Shown: in pieces, positions 9,260 through 19,286 of the stretch
Layout: each line of letters begins with the position of its first letter
Position numbering within the stretch: position 1 is the first letter of the stretch
NCBI RefSeq assembly: GCF_000754095.2
Contig: NZ_JQSG02000002.1
Span: 403,585-467,584 of the forward strand
Reading direction: 5' to 3'
Source: Acidihalobacter prosperus
Lineage (GTDB): Bacteria; Pseudomonadota; Gammaproteobacteria; DSM-5130; Acidihalobacteraceae
Length of the DNA stretch: 64,000 nucleotides
Program-made: the position numbers and the translations under genes
Notes under the pieces: model-generated
Seen by the model: only the letters and a program-made list of their open reading frames with translations
Database searches by the model: none
What the model was told of the DNA's origin: nothing

Positions 9260-9928
9260 ATGAGGATCGTACTCCTGGGAGCGCCCGGCTCGGGCAAAGG
9301 CACGCAGGGCCAGAAACTGGTCGAACGCTATGGCATTCCGCAGGTCTCAACCGGCGATCTGCTGCGCGCCGCGGTCAGCGACGGCAGCGCACTCGGCCGC
9401 GAGGCCAAGGGCTATATGGACGCAGGACAGCTGGTGCCGGACAGCGTCGTTCTCGGCATGATCCGCGAACGCCTGACTCGCCCCGACGCCGCCCGCGGCT
9501 ACATACTCGACGGTTTCCCGCGCAACCTCGTCCAGGCCGAAGCGCTCGACCAGATGCTTGCCGAAACCGGCCAGCCGCTGGATCTCGCGCTACTGATCGA
9601 CGTCGACATCACCACGCTCAAGCAGCGCCTGCTCGGGCGGCTCACCTGCAGCGCGTGCGGGGCAGTCTACAACAGCTACACCTCGCCGCCGCGGCGTCCG
9701 GGCGTGTGCGATCAATGCGGCGGCGAACTGGTGCACCGCGCCGACGACAACGAAGCGACCATCGACAAGCGCCTCGGCGTCTATGAAGCGCAAACCATGC
9801 CGCTGATCGAATACTACGCCGGCGACAACCGCCTGCGCCGCATCGCCGGCATCGGCGACATCGACACCATCTTCGCGGCCATCACCGCCGACATCGAAGC
9901 CAGGCTGTCCCAGCAGACGGGCCGCTAG
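9260..9928 (+). CDS. adk: Adenylate kinase with zinc-type (four-Cys) LID
   Basis: Interconverts ATP+AMP and 2 ADP. The P-loop is GAPGSGKGT at 7-15 and the AMP-binding part contains DGFPRN at 84-89. The LID (about 126-160) carries Cys130, Cys133, Cys150 and Cys153 as two CxxC pairs, the zinc-binding arrangement of many Gram-positive kinases; E. coli Adk lacks it. ATG 9260 follows an AGAGG about 10 nt upstream and gives 222 residues. It leads the lptD-surA-pdxA-rsmA gene set. Confidence 0.95.
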   Translation: MRIVLLGAPGSGKGTQGQKLVERYGIPQVSTGDLLRAAVSDGSALGREAKGYMDAGQLVPDSVVLGMIRERLTRPDAARGYILDGFPRNLVQAEALDQMLAETGQPLDLALLIDVDITTLKQRLLGRLTCSACGAVYNSYTSPPRRPGVCDQCGGELVHRADDNEATIDKRLGVYEAQTMPLIEYYAGDNRLRRIAGIGDIDTIFAAITADIEARLSQQTGR

Positions 9929-9973
9929 GCCGGTGCGGCACCTTTGCGACGGCGGGCCGCCCGCAACGTGCCG

Positions 9974-12163
9974 ATGCGACTAGCCCGCTTCGCCGGCATC
10001 GCGCTGGCGGCGGTATCGCTGCACGCCCCCGCGGCCCATGCGGCCGGCGGTGAAATCGGCGAATGGGCGCTGTGCCCGATCGAGCCGCGGACGCCCGTAC
10101 CGCGCTATGGCGACCACCTGGTGCATATCCATGCCGACCGCGCATTCCTGAACCCGCGCGGCGTCTCGCGGCTGGAAGGCCGCGTGCAGCTGACCCGCGG
10201 CGACCAGACCCTGCTGTCGGACGCGATTGACTTCGACAATGCCACCCAGCTCGCCATCTCGCCCGGCCCGCTGACGCTGGAAACGCCGGACCTTAAGATC
10301 AACGGGCAGCACGGACGTTACAATTTCGGCGGTCAGACCGGCACGCTCGACCTCGCCCGCTACCATCTTTACCCCGCGCACGCGCACGGCGAAGCCAGCC
10401 GCATCCGGCGCCTCGGGCCGGACCGGACCGCTCTCAGCCAGGCCACCTACAGCACCTGCCCCATCGGGCACCGCGCCTGGCAGCTGTCGGCCAGCGACGT
10501 GCACCTCGACCAGCACGACGATATCGGTACCGCACGCAATGTCCTGATCCGATTCAAGGGCGTCCCGATCCTGTACACGCCCTATCTGAGCTTCCCGCTG
10601 AGCAACCGCCGCAAATCGGGCCTGCTCCCACCGGTCATCGGCCAGACCACCAACGCGGGCTTCCAATATCAGCAGCCGATCTACTGGAACATCGCACCGC
10701 AGGCCGATGCCACCCTCACGCCAGAAATCTTCAGCAGCCGCGGTTTCGGACTCGGCACGCAACTGCGCTATCTCGGCACTCGCAGCTACAGCGAACTCAA
10801 CACCAACTATCTACCCCATGACCGGCTCTACGGCGGCGCGCGCTATCTGTTCTCCTTCCGCCAGCACGCCAATCCGACCGACGACCTGTCCACCTACGTC
10901 GACTACAATCGCGTTTCCGACCCCAACTATTTCAACGACCTCGGCACCACGCTGCGCAACGTGGACACCACCTTCCTTGGCCAGGGCGCAGGCATGAGTT
11001 ATTACGGCGGAGACTGGTCGCTGTCCGCCATGGGCCAGCAATACCAAGTGCTGGACCCCGCCCTGCCCGCCAGCGCCGCGCCTTATGCGATCCTGCCCCA
11101 GGTCGATTTCAATGCACGGATCCCCACGCCCGGCGACCGCCTGCGGCTGAGTCTGCGTTCGCAATGGTCGCGTTTCGAGCGCCCGGGCAGCGTGACCGGC
11201 AATCGGCTCGACCTGATGCCGACCGCGCGTCTGCCGTTGAGCGGCGCGGCCTGGTTCCTCACGCCCGCCGTATCCTATCGCTATACCGCCTACCAGCTGC
11301 AAAACCAGCTCCCCGGCGACCCGGCGGCCCCCAGTCGCAGCCTGCCGATCGCCAGCCTCGACGGCGGCCTCTATTTCGAACGCAGCGCAGGCGCGCACAC
11401 CCTGCAGACCCTGGAGCCACGCCTGTTTTATCTGTATGTGCCCTACCGCAACCAGCAGGCATTGCCGGTGTTCGACACGACCGCCTTCCCGCTGACCTTC
11501 AGCCAGATGTTCGCGGACAACCGCTTCGTGGGCCCCGACCGCGTCAGCAACGCCAACCAGCTCACCGCAGCCCTCACCACGCGCTTCATCAACACCGACA
11601 CCGGGCGCGAACTGATGAGCGCCAGCCTGGGCCAGATCTTCTATTTTCAGCCGCAGCTGGTTACCCTGCCAGGTCAGCCTGTCGATACCGCGCGGCGGTC
11701 GGATTATGTCAGCCAGCTCAACGTGGCCATCGCGCGCAACTGGTGGGCCAATGCCGGCATCAACCTGAACCCGACGACCCATGTCGTCGACACCGCCACC
11801 TTCAATGCCCAGTACCGGGTGTCACAGGACCAGCTCATCAATCTCGGCTATCAGTTCTATCGCCAGCAATACGATCAGGCCAGCGTGTCCCTGGCATGGC
11901 CGATCACCCAGCGCTGGCAGATCGCGACCAGCCTGAGCTATTCGCCACAGGCCAAGCGTCTGCTGCAGGCCTTCGCCGGCATACAGTACGATACCTGCTG
12001 CTGGGCCTTCCGCCTGCTCGCGCAGCGCTACCTCACGACCCTCAACGGCAGTTACAATGAGGGCATTTCCTTCGAACTCGTCCTCAAGGGGCTGGGCAAT
12101 CTCGGCACCCCGATCGGCACCTATCTACAACGGACCATTCCCGACTATGTACCTCCTGCCTAA
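9974..12163 (+). CDS. lptD: LPS-assembly protein LptD
   Basis: Outer-membrane beta-barrel that inserts lipopolysaccharide with LptE. A signal peptide (MRLARFAGIALAA...AHAA) is followed by an N-terminal beta-jellyroll and a large barrel. A Cys near the mature N-terminus (WALCPIEP), one in TYSTCPIG and an adjacent pair in YDTCCWAF match the Cys set used for LptD disulfides in E. coli. The start is uncertain: ATG 9974 fits the signal peptide best, while GTG 9968 and TTG 9944 are in frame; none has a strong ribosome site. The 3' end overlaps surA by 17 nt. Confidence 0.93.
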   Translation: MRLARFAGIALAAVSLHAPAAHAAGGEIGEWALCPIEPRTPVPRYGDHLVHIHADRAFLNPRGVSRLEGRVQLTRGDQTLLSDAIDFDNATQLAISPGPLTLETPDLKINGQHGRYNFGGQTGTLDLARYHLYPAHAHGEASRIRRLGPDRTALSQATYSTCPIGHRAWQLSASDVHLDQHDDIGTARNVLIRFKGVPILYTPYLSFPLSNRRKSGLLPPVIGQTTNAGFQYQQPIYWNIAPQADATLTPEIFSSRGFGLGTQLRYLGTRSYSELNTNYLPHDRLYGGARYLFSFRQHANPTDDLSTYVDYNRVSDPNYFNDLGTTLRNVDTTFLGQGAGMSYYGGDWSLSAMGQQYQVLDPALPASAAPYAILPQVDFNARIPTPGDRLRLSLRSQWSRFERPGSVTGNRLDLMPTARLPLSGAAWFLTPAVSYRYTAYQLQNQLPGDPAAPSRSLPIASLDGGLYFERSAGAHTLQTLEPRLFYLYVPYRNQQALPVFDTTAFPLTFSQMFADNRFVGPDRVSNANQLTAALTTRFINTDTGRELMSASLGQIFYFQPQLVTLPGQPVDTARRSDYVSQLNVAIARNWWANAGINLNPTTHVVDTATFNAQYRVSQDQLINLGYQFYRQQYDQASVSLAWPITQRWQIATSLSYSPQAKRLLQAFAGIQYDTCCWAFRLLAQRYLTTLNGSYNEGISFELVLKGLGNLGTPIGTYLQRTIPDYVPPA

Positions 12164-13499
12164 ACCGATTTCGCGTCTCGTCCCAGCACTGCTCGCCCTG
12201 ACACTCGCCTTCGCGGCGACGCCGGGCGCCCGTGCCGACACCTCGCCGCAGCTGATCGACCGCATCGTCGCCGTCGTCAACGACGGCGTCATCACCCAGC
12301 GCCAGCTTGACGAAAAGACAGCGGAAGTCGCGCAGCAGCTGCAGGGCTCCGGCGAGACCCTGCCCAGCCACCAGGTACTCGAACGCCAGGTACTCAAGCG
12401 CATGGTCGTCGACAAGTTGCAGCTGCAAACAGCCAAGCAGATGGGCATCCAGATCGACGACGCCACGCTCAACGACACGCTCAACACGATCGCCGCGAAC
12501 AACAACATGACGCTTGACCAGCTGCATCGGCGCGTGGTCGCCAGCGGACAGCCCTGGCCGCGCTTCGTCCAGAACATCCGCGACCGCCTGACCGTGCAGA
12601 AACTGGAGCAGCGCGAAGTCGGCGACCGTGTCCACATCACCCACCAGGACGTGCGGGACTTCCTGGCGCAGCATGCCAACCAGCTGGATCCCGGTGTCGA
12701 ATATCATCTGGCGCAGATCCTGATCCCGATCCCCAGCGCGGCCGACCCCAAACAGATCGAGGCGGCCCTGAACAAGGCCGAGGCCATCCGCAAACAAGCC
12801 GAATCCGGCACCGCCTTCAGCAAGCTGGCGATCGCCGACTCGGCCGGGCAGAACGCATTCAAGGGCGGCGACCTCGGCTGGATGACCTCCGACCAGATGC
12901 CGACCTATTTCGTACGCACCGTCAACGTGCTCAAGACCGGAGAGGTCAGCCGACCGATCCGCAGCCCCAGCGGCTACCACCTCGTCAAACTGCTCGGTAC
13001 GCGCGGCGGCAAACAGGAGAAGATCACCGAATACAAGGCGCGCCAGATTCTGATCACGCCCAACGCCACCCTCACCAACGCTCAGGCCAAGGCCAAGATC
13101 GAACGCCTGCGCAACGAAATCCTGCACGGCGCCAGCTTCGCCAAACTGGCACAGGCCAACTCCATGGACCCCGGCAGCGCCGCCAACGGCGGTGACCTGG
13201 GATGGCTCAACCCGGCGCAGCTCGTACCCCAGTTCAGCAAGGTCATGGAATCGATACCGCTGGACCAGCTCAGCCAACCCTTCCATTCGCCCTTCGGCTG
13301 GCATCTGATCGAGGTCACCGGCAAGCGCGAGGTCGACAGCACCGAGAAAATGCTGCAGGCGCAGGCGCAGAACATCCTCTACCAGCGCAAGCGCGCCGAA
13401 GCGCTCGATATCTGGCTGCGCCGACTGCGCGACGAGGCCTACGTCGACATCCGGCTCGCCCCGTCCAGCGACGGCAAGCCAGCCGCCGCCGCGTCCTGA
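12147..13499 (+). CDS. surA: Periplasmic chaperone/peptidyl-prolyl isomerase SurA
   Basis: Escorts outer-membrane barrel proteins, including LptD, to the BAM complex. The 450 residues contain a signal peptide (to about GARADTS), the N-terminal chaperone domain beginning [20 protein letters not shown], and two parvulin PPIase repeats (about 195-300 and 305-410, the second with [16 protein letters not shown]). ATG 12147 lies inside the lptD 3' end, the usual overlap between these genes. Confidence 0.96.
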   Translation: MYLLPKPISRLVPALLALTLAFAATPGARADTSPQLIDRIVAVVNDGVITQRQLDEKTAEVAQQLQGSGETLPSHQVLERQVLKRMVVDKLQLQTAKQMGIQIDDATLNDTLNTIAANNNMTLDQLHRRVVASGQPWPRFVQNIRDRLTVQKLEQREVGDRVHITHQDVRDFLAQHANQLDPGVEYHLAQILIPIPSAADPKQIEAALNKAEAIRKQAESGTAFSKLAIADSAGQNAFKGGDLGWMTSDQMPTYFVRTVNVLKTGEVSRPIRSPSGYHLVKLLGTRGGKQEKITEYKARQILITPNATLTNAQAKAKIERLRNEILHGASFAKLAQANSMDPGSAANGGDLGWLNPAQLVPQFSKVMESIPLDQLSQPFHSPFGWHLIEVTGKREVDSTEKMLQAQAQNILYQRKRAEALDIWLRRLRDEAYVDIRLAPSSDGKPAAAAS

Positions 13500-13503
13500 G
13501 CGC

Positions 13504-14499
13504 GTGAACCCGGCACCACTGGCGATCACCCCCGGCGAACCCGCCGGGATCGGCCCCGATCTGATCGCGCAGCTCGCACAGGTCCGGCGCTGCGACGACT
13601 GGGTCGCCGTCGCGGCGCCGGACCTGCTCGCACGCCGTGCCGAGCGACTCGGCCTGCAACTCGATCTGCAGATCGTCGAACCCGACATGCCGCTGCCGCC
13701 GGCACGCAAGGGCGCGCTGCGCGTGCTGCCCGTGCCGCTGCGACGCATCGAAACGCCCGGCCATCTCGACCCCGGCAATGCCGGCTACGTGCTCGACACC
13801 CTGCGCGAGGCCATCGACGGCTGCCTGCGCGGGACGTTTTCCGCCCTGGTCACCGGGCCGGTCCACAAGGGCGTCATCAACGATGCCGGCATCCCCTTCA
13901 GCGGGCACACCGAATTCCTCGCGGAACGCTGCGGCGGCGTCCATCCCGTGATGCTGCTCGCCGCCGGCAAGCTGCGCGTCGCGCTCGCCACCACCCATCT
14001 GCCGCTCGCGGAAGTCAGCGCCGCGATCAGCGCCGACAGGCTGACGCGCGTACTGCGCATCCTCGATCACGACCTGCGCGCCCGTTTCGGCCTCGCACAC
14101 CCGCGCATTCTGGTCTGCGGGCTCAACCCCCATGCCGGCGAAGGCGGCCACCTCGGGCGTGAGGAAATCGACACCATCGCCCCGACCCTGGAATCTCTGC
14201 GCACCGAAGGCCTGAACCTCGTCGGTCCACTGCCGGCGGATACCCTGTTCACGCCGCGGCACCTGCCCCATGCCGATGCCGTGCTCGCCATGTACCACGA
14301 CCAGGGGCTGCCGGTCCTCAAATACGCCGGCTTCGGCGAAGCCGTGAACATCACCCTCGGACTGCCGATCGTACGTACCTCGGTGGACCACGGCACCGCG
14401 CTGGATCTGGCGGGCAACGGGCGGGCCCAGAGCGGCAGCCTGGCGGCGGCCATCGATCTCGCCGCCGTGCTGGGCGCGCGCGCGACCGCGGCCGCATGA
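13504..14499 (+). CDS. pdxA: 4-hydroxythreonine-4-phosphate dehydrogenase PdxA
   Basis: NAD-dependent step of the DXP-dependent pyridoxal-phosphate pathway. The GTG start at 13504 lies 4 nt after surA. Family motifs include [11 protein letters not shown] near the N-terminus, [28 protein letters not shown] (metal-binding His) and [19 protein letters not shown]. The 331 residues match the family. Its stop overlaps the rsmA start by 4 nt, the common surA-pdxA-rsmA order. Confidence 0.96.
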   Translation: MNPAPLAITPGEPAGIGPDLIAQLAQVRRCDDWVAVAAPDLLARRAERLGLQLDLQIVEPDMPLPPARKGALRVLPVPLRRIETPGHLDPGNAGYVLDTLREAIDGCLRGTFSALVTGPVHKGVINDAGIPFSGHTEFLAERCGGVHPVMLLAAGKLRVALATTHLPLAEVSAAISADRLTRVLRILDHDLRARFGLAHPRILVCGLNPHAGEGGHLGREEIDTIAPTLESLRTEGLNLVGPLPADTLFTPRHLPHADAVLAMYHDQGLPVLKYAGFGEAVNITLGLPIVRTSVDHGTALDLAGNGRAQSGSLAAAIDLAAVLGARATAAA

Positions 14500-15293
14500 G
14501 CCACGTCCCGCGCAAGCGCTTCGGGCAGCACTTCCTGCACGACCACCAGGTCATCGAACGCATCGCCGCGGCCATCGCGCCCCGCGCCGAGGACGCCCTG
14601 ATCGAGATCGGCCCCGGCGAAGGCGCACTGACCGCCGCACTGCTGGCGCGCATCGACCGTCTCGATGCGGTGGAGCTCGATCGCGACCTGGTACCGCGCC
14701 TGCGCACGCGTTTCGGCGGTCGTCTCGACGTGCACGAGGCGGATGCACTGCGCTTCGACTTCGCCGCCCTCGCACCGGCACAGGGGCTGCGCATCGTCGG
14801 CAATCTGCCGTACAACATTTCCACTCCGCTGATTTTCCATCTGCTCGAAGCCGCACCGCACATCCGCGACATGACCTTCCTGCTGCAGCGAGAGGTCGTG
14901 CAGCGTCTGGCCGCCACGCCCGGCAGCAAGCCCTACGGCCGGCTGTCGGTGATGGTGCAGTACCGCTGTCGGGCCGAGTCCCTGTTCGAGGTCGGCCCCG
15001 GCGCCTTCACGCCGCCACCGAAGGTCGATTCCGCACTGGTACGCCTGACACCCTGGCCGGCCCCGCCCCACCCGGCGCAGGACCCGCGCCTGTTCGCCCG
15101 CTTGGTCGAGCAGGCCTTTTCCCAACGCCGCAAAACCCTCGGCCGGGCGCTGCGAGGCCAGGTCGAGGCCGAAGATTTCGCGCAGGCCGGCATCGATCCC
15201 GTACGCCGGGCCGAAACGCTGTCGGTAGCCGAGTTTGTCGCCCTCGCCAACACAGCTCGAACTCGCACGGCCATCGGCAGTCCTAGTTCTTAG
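14496..15293 (+). CDS. rsmA: 16S rRNA (adenine1518/1519-N6)-dimethyltransferase
   Basis: Dimethylates two adenines in the 3' terminal helix of 16S rRNA late in 30S assembly. [11 protein letters not shown] opens the protein, the SAM site is [10 protein letters not shown] and the catalytic motif is NLPYNIS. The 265 residues match the family. It ends the surA-pdxA-rsmA run; about 100 nt separate it from tal. Confidence 0.97.
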   Translation: MSHVPRKRFGQHFLHDHQVIERIAAAIAPRAEDALIEIGPGEGALTAALLARIDRLDAVELDRDLVPRLRTRFGGRLDVHEADALRFDFAALAPAQGLRIVGNLPYNISTPLIFHLLEAAPHIRDMTFLLQREVVQRLAATPGSKPYGRLSVMVQYRCRAESLFEVGPGAFTPPPKVDSALVRLTPWPAPPHPAQDPRLFARLVEQAFSQRRKTLGRALRGQVEAEDFAQAGIDPVRRAETLSVAEFVALANTARTRTAIGSPSS

Positions 15294-15392
15294 GACGCGC
15301 GCGACATCTCGGCAGCCGACGGACCGCAATCGCCGGCAACCGCGACACGCAGACTGCTAGACTTGCAGCAACCACCTGTCAGGGAGGCACGC

Positions 15393-16520
15393 ATGTCGAA
15401 CCCCACTCCGCCCAATGCGCTCGCCGAACTGGGCCAAAGCATTTGGCTCGATTACATCCGCCGCGACCTCATGAGCTCCGGCGAATTGCAGCGCATGGTG
15501 AGCCAGGAAGGGCTACGCGGCATGACCTCCAATCCCGCCATCTTCGACAAAGCGCTGTCAGAAGGCGGGCTCTACGACGCAGCCCTGGTCGAGGCCTACC
15601 GCAGCGACCCGCAACTGACGCCCCAGGAACTCTTCTTCGCCCTCGCGGTGGAGGACATCCGCGCCGCCGCAGATCATTTCGCCGACGTCTATCGCGCCAG
15701 CGGGCGTCGCGACGGCTTCGTCAGCCTGGAGGTTTCCCCCGAGCTTGCCCACGATGCCGACGCCACGGTCAACGAGGCGCTGGCGCTGCACAATCGGGTC
15801 AATCGTGCCAACGTCATGATCAAGGTGCCGGCCACCCGCGCAGGCCTGCAGGCCATTCGCCACCTCACCGAAGCGGGCATCAGCATCAACGTCACCTTGC
15901 TGTTCTCCGTGTCGCGCTATGCCGAAGTGGTCGAAGCCTATCTCGACGGCCTGGAAGCCCGCCTGGATCGCGGCCTTGCGCTGGGCGGCATCAGCTCCGT
16001 CGCGAGCTTTTTCGTCAGTCGAGTCGACAGCCTCATCGACGACCGTCTTGCGGAGCACCCAGCCCCCGAGGCGCAGGCCCTGCAAGGCCGTGCCGCCATC
16101 GCCAACGCACAGCTCGCCTATGCCCATTTCCTCGTCGTCGCAGAGAGTCCCCGCTGGCGACGTCTCGCCGAGGCCGGCGCCAACCCGCAGCGCCTGCTGT
16201 GGGCCAGCACCAGCACCAAGAACCCGGACTACCCGCCCCTGCTCTACGTCGATGAACTGGTCGGCGCGCAAACCGTGAACACCCTGCCGCCGGCCACCTA
16301 CCGCGCATTGTTGCAGCGCGGCCAGGCGCCCGTCGCCACGCTGCCGGGCGACGTCGACGCCGCGCGCGAAGCCGTTTCGCGCCTCGCCGAGTTCGGCATC
16401 GACCTGCCAGCGGTCACCGACCGACTCGAAAGCGACGGCGTGGCAGCCTTCGCCGACGCATTCCAGCACCTGCTCGGCGGCATTGCGGCCCGCCTCGACC
16501 GCATCAAGGCCGATGCATGA
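15393..16520 (+). CDS. tal: Transaldolase (long, 375-residue form)
   Basis: Pentose-phosphate enzyme exchanging dihydroxyacetone units between sedoheptulose-7-P and glyceraldehyde-3-P. The Schiff-base lysine is in [15 protein letters not shown] near residue 50 and [11 protein letters not shown] in the C-terminal half are signatures of the long transaldolases also found in actinobacteria and cyanobacteria. ATG 15393 has AGGGAGG 5 nt before it. It overlaps pgl by 4 nt, so tal-pgl-glk form a sugar-phosphate operon. Confidence 0.94.
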   Translation: MSNPTPPNALAELGQSIWLDYIRRDLMSSGELQRMVSQEGLRGMTSNPAIFDKALSEGGLYDAALVEAYRSDPQLTPQELFFALAVEDIRAAADHFADVYRASGRRDGFVSLEVSPELAHDADATVNEALALHNRVNRANVMIKVPATRAGLQAIRHLTEAGISINVTLLFSVSRYAEVVEAYLDGLEARLDRGLALGGISSVASFFVSRVDSLIDDRLAEHPAPEAQALQGRAAIANAQLAYAHFLVVAESPRWRRLAEAGANPQRLLWASTSTKNPDYPPLLYVDELVGAQTVNTLPPATYRALLQRGQAPVATLPGDVDAAREAVSRLAEFGIDLPAVTDRLESDGVAAFADAFQHLLGGIAARLDRIKADA

Positions 16521-17248
16521 AGGATGGTGCCCGCTGCCACACCCTCGCGGACGCCGACAGGCTTTACGCCGCCGTCGCCGACCGGGTAATCGCGCTGGCC
16601 GAGTCGGCCGTTGCCGCACGCGGCCGCTTTCACCTGGCCCTTGCCGGCGGCAACACCCCGAGACGCCTCTACGAGCGCCTGGCCGCGCGTGACGACACCG
16701 ACTGGAACCGTTGGGAAATCTGGTTCGGCGACGAGCGCTGCGTGGCGCCGGAACATCAGGACAGCAACTACCGCATGGCACGCGAAACCCTGCTTGCGCA
16801 TGTCCCCATTCCGGCCTCGCAGGTCCATCCGATGATCGCGGATCCAGCGATCGCACCGGAGCGCGCGGCCGCCGACTATGCCGATGCACTGAGCGCGCAT
16901 CTGCCGCAGCAGGCCGGCTGGCCGATACTCGACGCCGTGCTGCTGGGGCTCGGCCCCGACGGGCACACCGCCTCGCTGTTCCCCGGCACGCCCATCCTGG
17001 ACGTGCTGGACACGCCGGTCGCGGCGGTCCATGTGCCGCGCCTGTCCGCCTGGCGCATCTCGCTGACGCTACCGGTGCTGGCGCACGCGCGTCACCTGCT
17101 GTTCGTGGTGGAAGGCGCCGGCAAGAGCGACGTGCTGGCACGCCTCGCGCGCGGCCCCGCCGCCGGCGAGCCGCCGCTGCCGGTCGAGCGCGTCTCGGGA
17201 CCACGCGCCGAGTGGTATCTCGATGCGGCCGCGCGGGGCAGCGCATGA
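16517..17248 (+). CDS. pgl: 6-phosphogluconolactonase (DevB type)
   Basis: Hydrolyses 6-phosphogluconolactone in the oxidative pentose-phosphate/Entner-Doudoroff route. [33 protein letters not shown] and [15 protein letters not shown] are the family motifs. The 243 residues match. It is coupled by 4-nt overlaps to tal and glk. No zwf (glucose-6-phosphate dehydrogenase) is visible nearby. Confidence 0.95.
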   Translation: MKDGARCHTLADADRLYAAVADRVIALAESAVAARGRFHLALAGGNTPRRLYERLAARDDTDWNRWEIWFGDERCVAPEHQDSNYRMARETLLAHVPIPASQVHPMIADPAIAPERAAADYADALSAHLPQQAGWPILDAVLLGLGPDGHTASLFPGTPILDVLDTPVAAVHVPRLSAWRISLTLPVLAHARHLLFVVEGAGKSDVLARLARGPAAGEPPLPVERVSGPRAEWYLDAAARGSA

Positions 17249-18261
17249 GGTTGCTGGCCGGCGACATCGGCGGCACCAAGACCTTTCTGGTGCTCGCCCG
17301 CTTCGACGAGGAGGGCGGCATGGAACGCCTGCACGAGGCGCGCTATCCCAGCGCGGCACATGCGGATCTCGCGCCCATGGTCTCCGATTTCCTCGCCACC
17401 GCCCCTAGCGGCCCGCAGCGCATCGACGCCGCCTGCTTCGCGCTTGCAGGCCCGGTTCAAGACCAGGGTGGACACCAGCAGGCCCGCCTCACCAACCTGC
17501 CCTGGCAGCTCGACAGCGAACGCCTCGGTCGCGTCCTCGACATCCCCTACGTCGCCCTGATCAACGACTTCGCCGGCATCGGCCACGGCCTGCCGACTTT
17601 GTCCCCCGATGCGCTTGCGACGCTGCAGGCGGGTCTCCCTGATCCTGCCGCGCCACGCCTGGTGGTCGGCGCCGGCACCGGGCTGGGCGTGTGCACGCTC
17701 TGTCCTGTCGGCAACGGGCCGCCCCGCTTGCTCGCGGCCGAGGCCGGTCACGCCAATTTCGCGCCGGCAGACGCGCGCCAGCTCCGCCTTGCCGAACACG
17801 TCCTCGCCCGCGAAGGCCGCTGCACACGGGAACATCTTCTGTCGGGCGCGGGCCTGCGGCGCGTCTATGAATTCGTCTGCGCCGAAGCCCATCGCCCTCC
17901 CGGACCCGCCCTCGCCGCCGGCGATCCACCCGCCGCGATCGCTGGCGCGGCGCTGGCCGATACGGACCCGCTGGCCGCCGACGCGCTCTCGCTGTTCGTC
18001 GCAATCTACGCCGGCCAGACCGCCGACCTCGCACTCGCCGTGCTGCCCTTCGGCGGCGTCTATCTGGCGGGCGGCATCGCTCCCAAGATACTGCCGCGAC
18101 TGCGCCAGCCCGACGTCGTCGCCGCCTTCACCGACCGGCCGCCCATGCAGGCGCTGCTTGACGCAATGCCCCTTCACGTCGTGCTCGACGAGCATGCCGG
18201 TCTCGCCGGTGCGCTCGAATACGCGCGTCGCCTGGCAGCGGCGGGCGCTGACAAGAGTTAA
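17245..18261 (+). CDS. glk: Glucokinase (bacterial Glk, ROK-unrelated family)
   Basis: ATP-dependent phosphorylation of glucose. AGDIGGTKTFLVLARF at the N-terminus is the phosphate-binding loop and VVGAGTGLGVC the second ATP motif. The catalytic Asp is in LINDFAGIGHG. The ATG at 17245 overlaps the pgl stop, giving 338 residues. In a presumed sulfur autotroph this set may serve glycogen turnover; that role is inference. Confidence 0.93.
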   Translation: MRLLAGDIGGTKTFLVLARFDEEGGMERLHEARYPSAAHADLAPMVSDFLATAPSGPQRIDAACFALAGPVQDQGGHQQARLTNLPWQLDSERLGRVLDIPYVALINDFAGIGHGLPTLSPDALATLQAGLPDPAAPRLVVGAGTGLGVCTLCPVGNGPPRLLAAEAGHANFAPADARQLRLAEHVLAREGRCTREHLLSGAGLRRVYEFVCAEAHRPPGPALAAGDPPAAIAGAALADTDPLAADALSLFVAIYAGQTADLALAVLPFGGVYLAGGIAPKILPRLRQPDVVAAFTDRPPMQALLDAMPLHVVLDEHAGLAGALEYARRLAAAGADKS

Positions 18262-18282
18262 GACCGCGACCGGCGGTGCCGG

Positions 18283-18288
18283 TATAAT
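18283..18288 (+). promoter_or_regulatory. Candidate -10 hexamer just upstream of apaG
   Basis: A perfect TATAAT ends 6 nt before the apaG ATG in the 33-nt glk-apaG gap. No good -35 is seen at 17 nt and there is no Shine-Dalgarno before apaG. If used, transcription would begin near the ATG and give a leaderless apaG message. Confidence 0.4.
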
Positions 18289-18294
18289 GGCCCC

Positions 18295-18678
18295 ATGACG
18301 ACGACCCCAGACTATGCCATCGAAGTGGATGTGGAGACCGAATACCTGTCCGGCGAATCCGACCCGGCAGGCAACCGCTACGTCTTCGCGTACACCATCA
18401 CCATCCTTAACCGCGGCGTCCATCCCGCACGCCTGCTCTCGCGCCACTGGCTGATCACGGATGCCGACGGCGCGATTCAGGAAGTACGCGGCCCCGGCGT
18501 GGTAGGCGAACACCCGTATCTGCGCCCTGGCGAAGCCTTCCGCTATACCAGCGGCACCCAGCTGCCCACCGCGGTGGGCAGCATGCAGGGCAGCTATCAG
18601 ATGATCGCGGACGACGGCACCCGCTTCGACGCCACGATCGAACCCTTCGTGCTCGCGGCGCCGCGCACCCTGCACTGA
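18295..18678 (+). CDS. apaG: ApaG domain protein (Co2+/Mg2+ efflux-associated)
   Basis: Fibronectin-III-like beta-sandwich protein of 127 residues. YAYTITI-like strand (FAYTITILNRG), RHWLITDADG and GEHPYLRPGEAFRYTSG are the family core motifs. ApaG is tied to Co2+/Mg2+ homeostasis genetically, with no proven enzymatic activity. It normally lies between rsmA and apaH; here tal-pgl-glk are inserted before it and a methyltransferase after it. Confidence 0.93.
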   Translation: MTTTPDYAIEVDVETEYLSGESDPAGNRYVFAYTITILNRGVHPARLLSRHWLITDADGAIQEVRGPGVVGEHPYLRPGEAFRYTSGTQLPTAVGSMQGSYQMIADDGTRFDATIEPFVLAAPRTLH

Positions 18679-18683
18679 CCGCC

Positions 18684-19286
18684 ATGTCGCTGCGTGGCGC
18701 CTACACTCTTTGGGCTCCCGTCTACGATGCCCTGCTGGCCAGCGGCACGCACGCGCTGCGCGCACGCAGCCTCCGGCGACTCGGCTCGCAAAGCGGGCGT
18801 GACATTGTCCTGCTCGGCATCGGCACCGGTCTAGACCTGCCCTCCCTGCCGCCCGGTAACCGCTATACCGGCATCGACCTCACGCCAGCGATGCTCGCCC
18901 GCGCAAATCGGCGCGCGCAGCGGCTGGATCTGTCGATTTCGCTACAACTCGGCGATGTCCATCGACTCGACCTGCCCGACGCCAGCTTCGACGCCGTGAT
19001 CCTGCATCTGATACTGGCCGTGGTTCCCGACCCCGTCGCCTGCCTGCGCGAGGCCGCGCGCATCGCCAGGCCCGACGCGCCGCTGCTGATCCTCGACAAA
19101 TTCCTCAAGCCCGGACAAGCGGCGCCGCTGCGGCGGCTGATCAACCCGCTGATGCGACGCCTGGCCACGCGCACCGATGTAGTCTTCGAGGCCGTGCTTG
19201 CCCAGGTACCCGGGCTGCGCCTCCTCGAAGACCGCCCCGTCGCCGCCGGCGGCTGGTTCCGCGAAATCACCCTGGAGCGGCGCTAG
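18684..19286 (+). CDS. Class I SAM-dependent methyltransferase (UbiE/PmtA-like)
   Basis: Rossmann-type methyltransferase of 200 residues. The SAM motif I is LLGIGTGLDLPSLP (about 42-55), then an acidic residue in TGIDLTPAML and motif II-like FDAVILHLILAVVPDP. N-terminal LWAPVYDALL resembles UbiE and phosphatidylethanolamine N-methyltransferases; the substrate cannot be decided from sequence. It sits 5 nt after apaG and abuts apaH, so it is co-transcribed with them. Confidence 0.85.
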   Translation: MSLRGAYTLWAPVYDALLASGTHALRARSLRRLGSQSGRDIVLLGIGTGLDLPSLPPGNRYTGIDLTPAMLARANRRAQRLDLSISLQLGDVHRLDLPDASFDAVILHLILAVVPDPVACLREAARIARPDAPLLILDKFLKPGQAAPLRRLINPLMRRLATRTDVVFEAVLAQVPGLRLLEDRPVAAGGWFREITLERR

